NCBI GenBank assembly: GCA_025352325.1
Contig: JANXTR010000004.1
Location: 1-64,000 of the forward strand
Length of the DNA stretch: 64,000 nucleotides
Reading direction: 5' to 3'
From: Microbacteriaceae bacterium
GTDB lineage: Bacteria; Actinomycetota; Actinomycetes; Actinomycetales; Microbacteriaceae
How positions within the stretch are numbered: the stretch's first letter is position 1; each line of letters begins with the position of its first letter. The position numbers and the translations under genes are program-made. The notes beneath the pieces are model-generated. The model had not been told where the DNA came from and did not search any database. It was given only the letters and a program-made list of their open reading frames with translations. Positions 61,911-64,000 of the stretch are shown here, one piece after another.

Positions 61911-63779
61911 CTACTCCTCTTCCCAGGTCGGGGCGTGCTCGCGGGCGTACTGCACCGAGGAGTTGCCGACACCCTGCGGGACCATCGGCCAGACCATGGC
62001 GTCACGGCTCACGATGAAGTCGATGACGACGGGGCGGTCGTTGGTCTCCATCGCGAGCTTGATCGCAGCATCCACCTCTTCCGGCTTCCTGACTCGGATG
62101 CCGAGGGCGCCGTACGCGTCGGCCATCTTCACGAAGTCGGGGATCATCCGTTCGCCGTGCCCGGTCTCGAGATCGGTGAAGGAGTGGCGGCCGTCGTAGA
62201 ACAGTGACTGCCACTGGCGCACCATGCCGAGGCTGGAGTTGTTGATGATCGCGACCTTGATCGGGATGTTGTTGATCGTGCAGGTGGCGAGCTCCTGATT
62301 GGTCATCTGGAAGCACCCGTCGCCGTCGATTGCCCACACCAGGCGTTCGGGCTCGGCGACCTTCGCGCCCATCGCTGCCGGGACCGCATAGCCCATCGTG
62401 CCGGCGCCGCCCGAGTTGAGCCAGGCGTGCGGACGTTCGTACTTGATGAACTGGGCCGCCCACATCTGGTGCTGGCCCACACCGGCGGCGTAGATCGCCT
62501 CCGGTCCGCTCAGCTCGCCGATGCGCGCGATGATGGCCTGCGGCGAGAGCAGTCCGTCGTCCGGCTCGGTGTAGCCGAGCGGGAAGTCGGTGCGCAGCTG
62601 ATTCAGCCGGGCCCACCATGCCGCGAGGTCCGGCGCTGTCCCCTCGGGCGCCGCCGCCTCTGCGACGCCTCCGCTCCGCGATACGAGCGCGGTCGCATCG
62701 CTCCGCTTCGTCTTCACCGCATCCGTGTACGCCTCGATCAGATCGACGATCACGTCGTTCGCGTCGCCGACAATCGGGACATCTGCATGCCGGATCTTGC
62801 CGATCTCGGCGGGGTCGATGTCGACGTGGATCACCTTGGCGTGCGGGGCGAACTCCGAGGTCTTGCCGGTCACGCGGTCGTCGAAGCGGGCTCCGAGGGC
62901 GATGAGCAGGTCGCTCTCCTGGAGCCCAAGAACGGCCGGAACCGAGCCGTGCATCCCCGGCATTCCGAGGTGCTGGGGATGCGAATCCGGAAATGCGCCG
63001 CGCGCCATCAGCGTCGTGACGACCGGGGCGCCGGTCTTCTCTGCGAGTTCGAGCAGCACCTTCTCGGCACCGGAGCGGATCACGCCCCCGCCCACGTAGA
63101 GCACCGGACGCTCGGCCGCGGCGATCAGCTCGGCGGCGGCGATGATCTGCTTGCCGTGCGCTTTCGTGACCGGGCGGTAGCCCGGCAGGTCGATCTTGGG
63201 CGGCCAGATGAAGGGCGCGGTGTTCTGCTGCGCATCCTTGGTGATGTCGACGAGCACCGGACCGGGACGACCGGTCGTGGCGATCTGGTACGCCTCGGCG
63301 AGGGTTGAGGGGATGTCGGCCGGATCCGTCACCAGGAAGGAGTGCTTGGTGATCGGCATGGTGATGCCGACGATGTCGATCTCCTGGAAAGCGTCGGTGC
63401 CCATGACGGTCGAGAAGACCTGCCCGGTGATCGCGATGAGCGGCACCGAGTCCATGTGGGCGTCCGCGATGGCGGTCACCAGGTTGGTCGCGCCCGGACC
63501 GGAGGTGGCGATGCAGACGCCGACCCGACCGGATGCCGCGGCGTAGCCCTCGGCCGCATGACCGGCACCCTGCTCGTGGCGCACCAGGATGTGGCGGATC
63601 GCCGTCGACGACATCAGCTCGTCGTAGAACGGCAGGATCGCCCCACCCGGGTAGCCGAAGACATCGGTGATGCCCAGCTTCTCGAGCGTGGCGAGGATGG
63701 CGCCGGATCCGGTCAGCAGCGGGGGCTGACTGTCGGCGCCCGAACGGGCGGGCTTGGCCGCGGGAGGTGCAGTGGTCAT
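61911..63779 (-). CDS. ilvB: Acetolactate synthase large subunit, with inserted segment
   Basis: A TPP enzyme for the first common step of branched-chain amino acid synthesis. The 622-residue protein has [32 protein letters not shown] with the catalytic Glu, the FAD region [13 protein letters not shown], and the TPP motif [14 protein letters not shown] with INNSS. An extra segment ([15 protein letters not shown], about residues 360-380) between the central and C-terminal domains coincides with repeat-like DNA. ATG 63779, 40 bp after ilvD. Confidence 0.96.
   Translation of the reverse strand: MTTAPPAAKPARSGADSQPPLLTGSGAILATLEKLGITDVFGYPGGAILPFYDELMSSTAIRHILVRHEQGAGHAAEGYAAASGRVGVCIATSGPGATNLVTAIADAHMDSVPLIAITGQVFSTVMGTDAFQEIDIVGITMPITKHSFLVTDPADIPSTLAEAYQIATTGRPGPVLVDITKDAQQNTAPFIWPPKIDLPGYRPVTKAHGKQIIAAAELIAAAERPVLYVGGGVIRSGAEKVLLELAEKTGAPVVTTLMARGAFPDSHPQHLGMPGMHGSVPAVLGLQESDLLIALGARFDDRVTGKTSEFAPHAKVIHVDIDPAEIGKIRHADVPIVGDANDVIVDLIEAYTDAVKTKRSDATALVSRSGGVAEAAAPEGTAPDLAAWWARLNQLRTDFPLGYTEPDDGLLSPQAIIARIGELSGPEAIYAAGVGQHQMWAAQFIKYERPHAWLNSGGAGTMGYAVPAAMGAKVAEPERLVWAIDGDGCFQMTNQELATCTINNIPIKVAIINNSSLGMVRQWQSLFYDGRHSFTDLETGHGERMIPDFVKMADAYGALGIRVRKPEEVDAAIKLAMETNDRPVVIDFIVSRDAMVWPMVPQGVGNSSVQYAREHAPTWEEE
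62643..62710. repeat. Repeat-like sequence inside ilvB
   Basis: GCGCCGCCGCCTCTGCGACG followed by CTCCGC and CGAGCGCGGTCGC parallels the spacer repeat at 61841-61893 in order and spacing. It encodes a non-conserved linker in IlvB. Confidence 0.5.
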
Positions 63780-63819
63780 GAGGAGTCCTTGCGTGCAGAA
63801 GACGGTGAAGGGAGGCGAA

Positions 63820-64000
63820 CTACCCCGTGACCGCGCCCTCGGCAGCCGAGTGCACGAGCTTGGAGTATTTCGCGAGAACGCCACGGGTATAGCGCGGTGG
63901 AAGAGGCACCCAGCTGGAACGCCGGTGCTCCAGCTCAGCCGCGTCGACAAGTAGGTCGATGGACCGGGCTGCGATATCGACCCGTATCAGATCACCATCG
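63820..64000 (-). CDS. ilvD: Dihydroxy-acid dehydratase, C-terminal end (partial)
   Basis: Sixty codons to the window edge read [20 protein letters not shown], then [20 protein letters not shown] and [18 protein letters not shown] with a TAG stop. This is the family's C-terminus (GDLIxxDI...RGVLAKYxKLVxSAxxGA). The rest lies beyond position 64000. First gene of the ilv operon in this window, 40 bp upstream of ilvB. Confidence 0.95.
   Translation of the reverse strand, partial: DGDLIRVDIAARSIDLLVDAAELEHRRSSWVPLPPRYTRGVLAKYSKLVHSAAEGAVTG

Overview
The window is a high-GC actinobacterial chromosome segment, most likely Microbacteriaceae. The evidence is dense GTG starts and 4-nt overlapping genes, a DUF222-type HNH nuclease fragment, DUF6458 and DUF6510 proteins, a fused MoaC/MoaB, and short palindromic repeats of the TGGTCGAGTAGCC...GTATCGAAACC type that, to my knowledge, are common in that family. 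Genus is not determinable from the sequence alone.

Layout. 1-1590: an accessory scar (DUF222 nuclease fragment, truncated IS3-type transposase, GNAT gene) abutting tRNA-Gln(CTG). 1.7-10.1 kb, mostly minus strand: gltX, a DMT exporter, a MerR-regulated membrane protein, a YeiH-type exporter, a FAH-family hydrolase, ilvE and leuB. 10.3-16.6 kb: DUF6458, an ECF sigma factor with its YCII/DGPF partner, serA, DoxX-like and small membrane proteins, mtlD.

16.7-48.5 kb is a nitrogen-scavenging and purine-catabolism island. Guanine deaminase and a xanthine dehydrogenase-type molybdoenzyme feed urate to uricase, 5-hydroxyisourate hydrolase, OHCU decarboxylase, allantoinase, allantoate amidohydrolase and a PucG-type aminotransferase. 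Cofactor support lies inside it: XdhC, a MocA-like nucleotidyltransferase and a SufU-like scaffold. Interleaved are an ABC transporter with a creatininase-family enzyme, three further amidohydrolases, an epoxide hydrolase, a VanB-like reductase, an XRE-cupin regulator, and an unexplained SDR / FAD oxidase / PNPOx-like / MetF-like block. An AtzH-amidase fusion and a formamidase-family enzyme end it. Four promoters carry GlnR-like boxes (GTnAC-N6-GAAAC type), suggesting control by nitrogen status.

49.4-60.2 kb supplies molybdenum and its cofactor: modABC with a separate TOBE/HTH protein, moeB, moeA, moaCB, moaE, moaD, moaA, then a sulfite-oxidase-like molybdoprotein with a flavin reductase and a zinc-ribbon protein. 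A glycosyltransferase broken by two nonsense codons lies between modABC and moeB. 60.2-64 kb is the branched-chain amino acid operon ilvD-ilvB-ilvN-ilvC on the minus strand, ilvD cut by the window edge.

The most unusual signal is palindromic repeat DNA that appears to have been absorbed in frame into protein-coding genes (AllB, the AtzH-amidase, IlvB, possibly the MoaC-MoaB linker). The second is the GlnR-like boxes, two of which sit exactly 31 bp from an identical CATCAACAT element.
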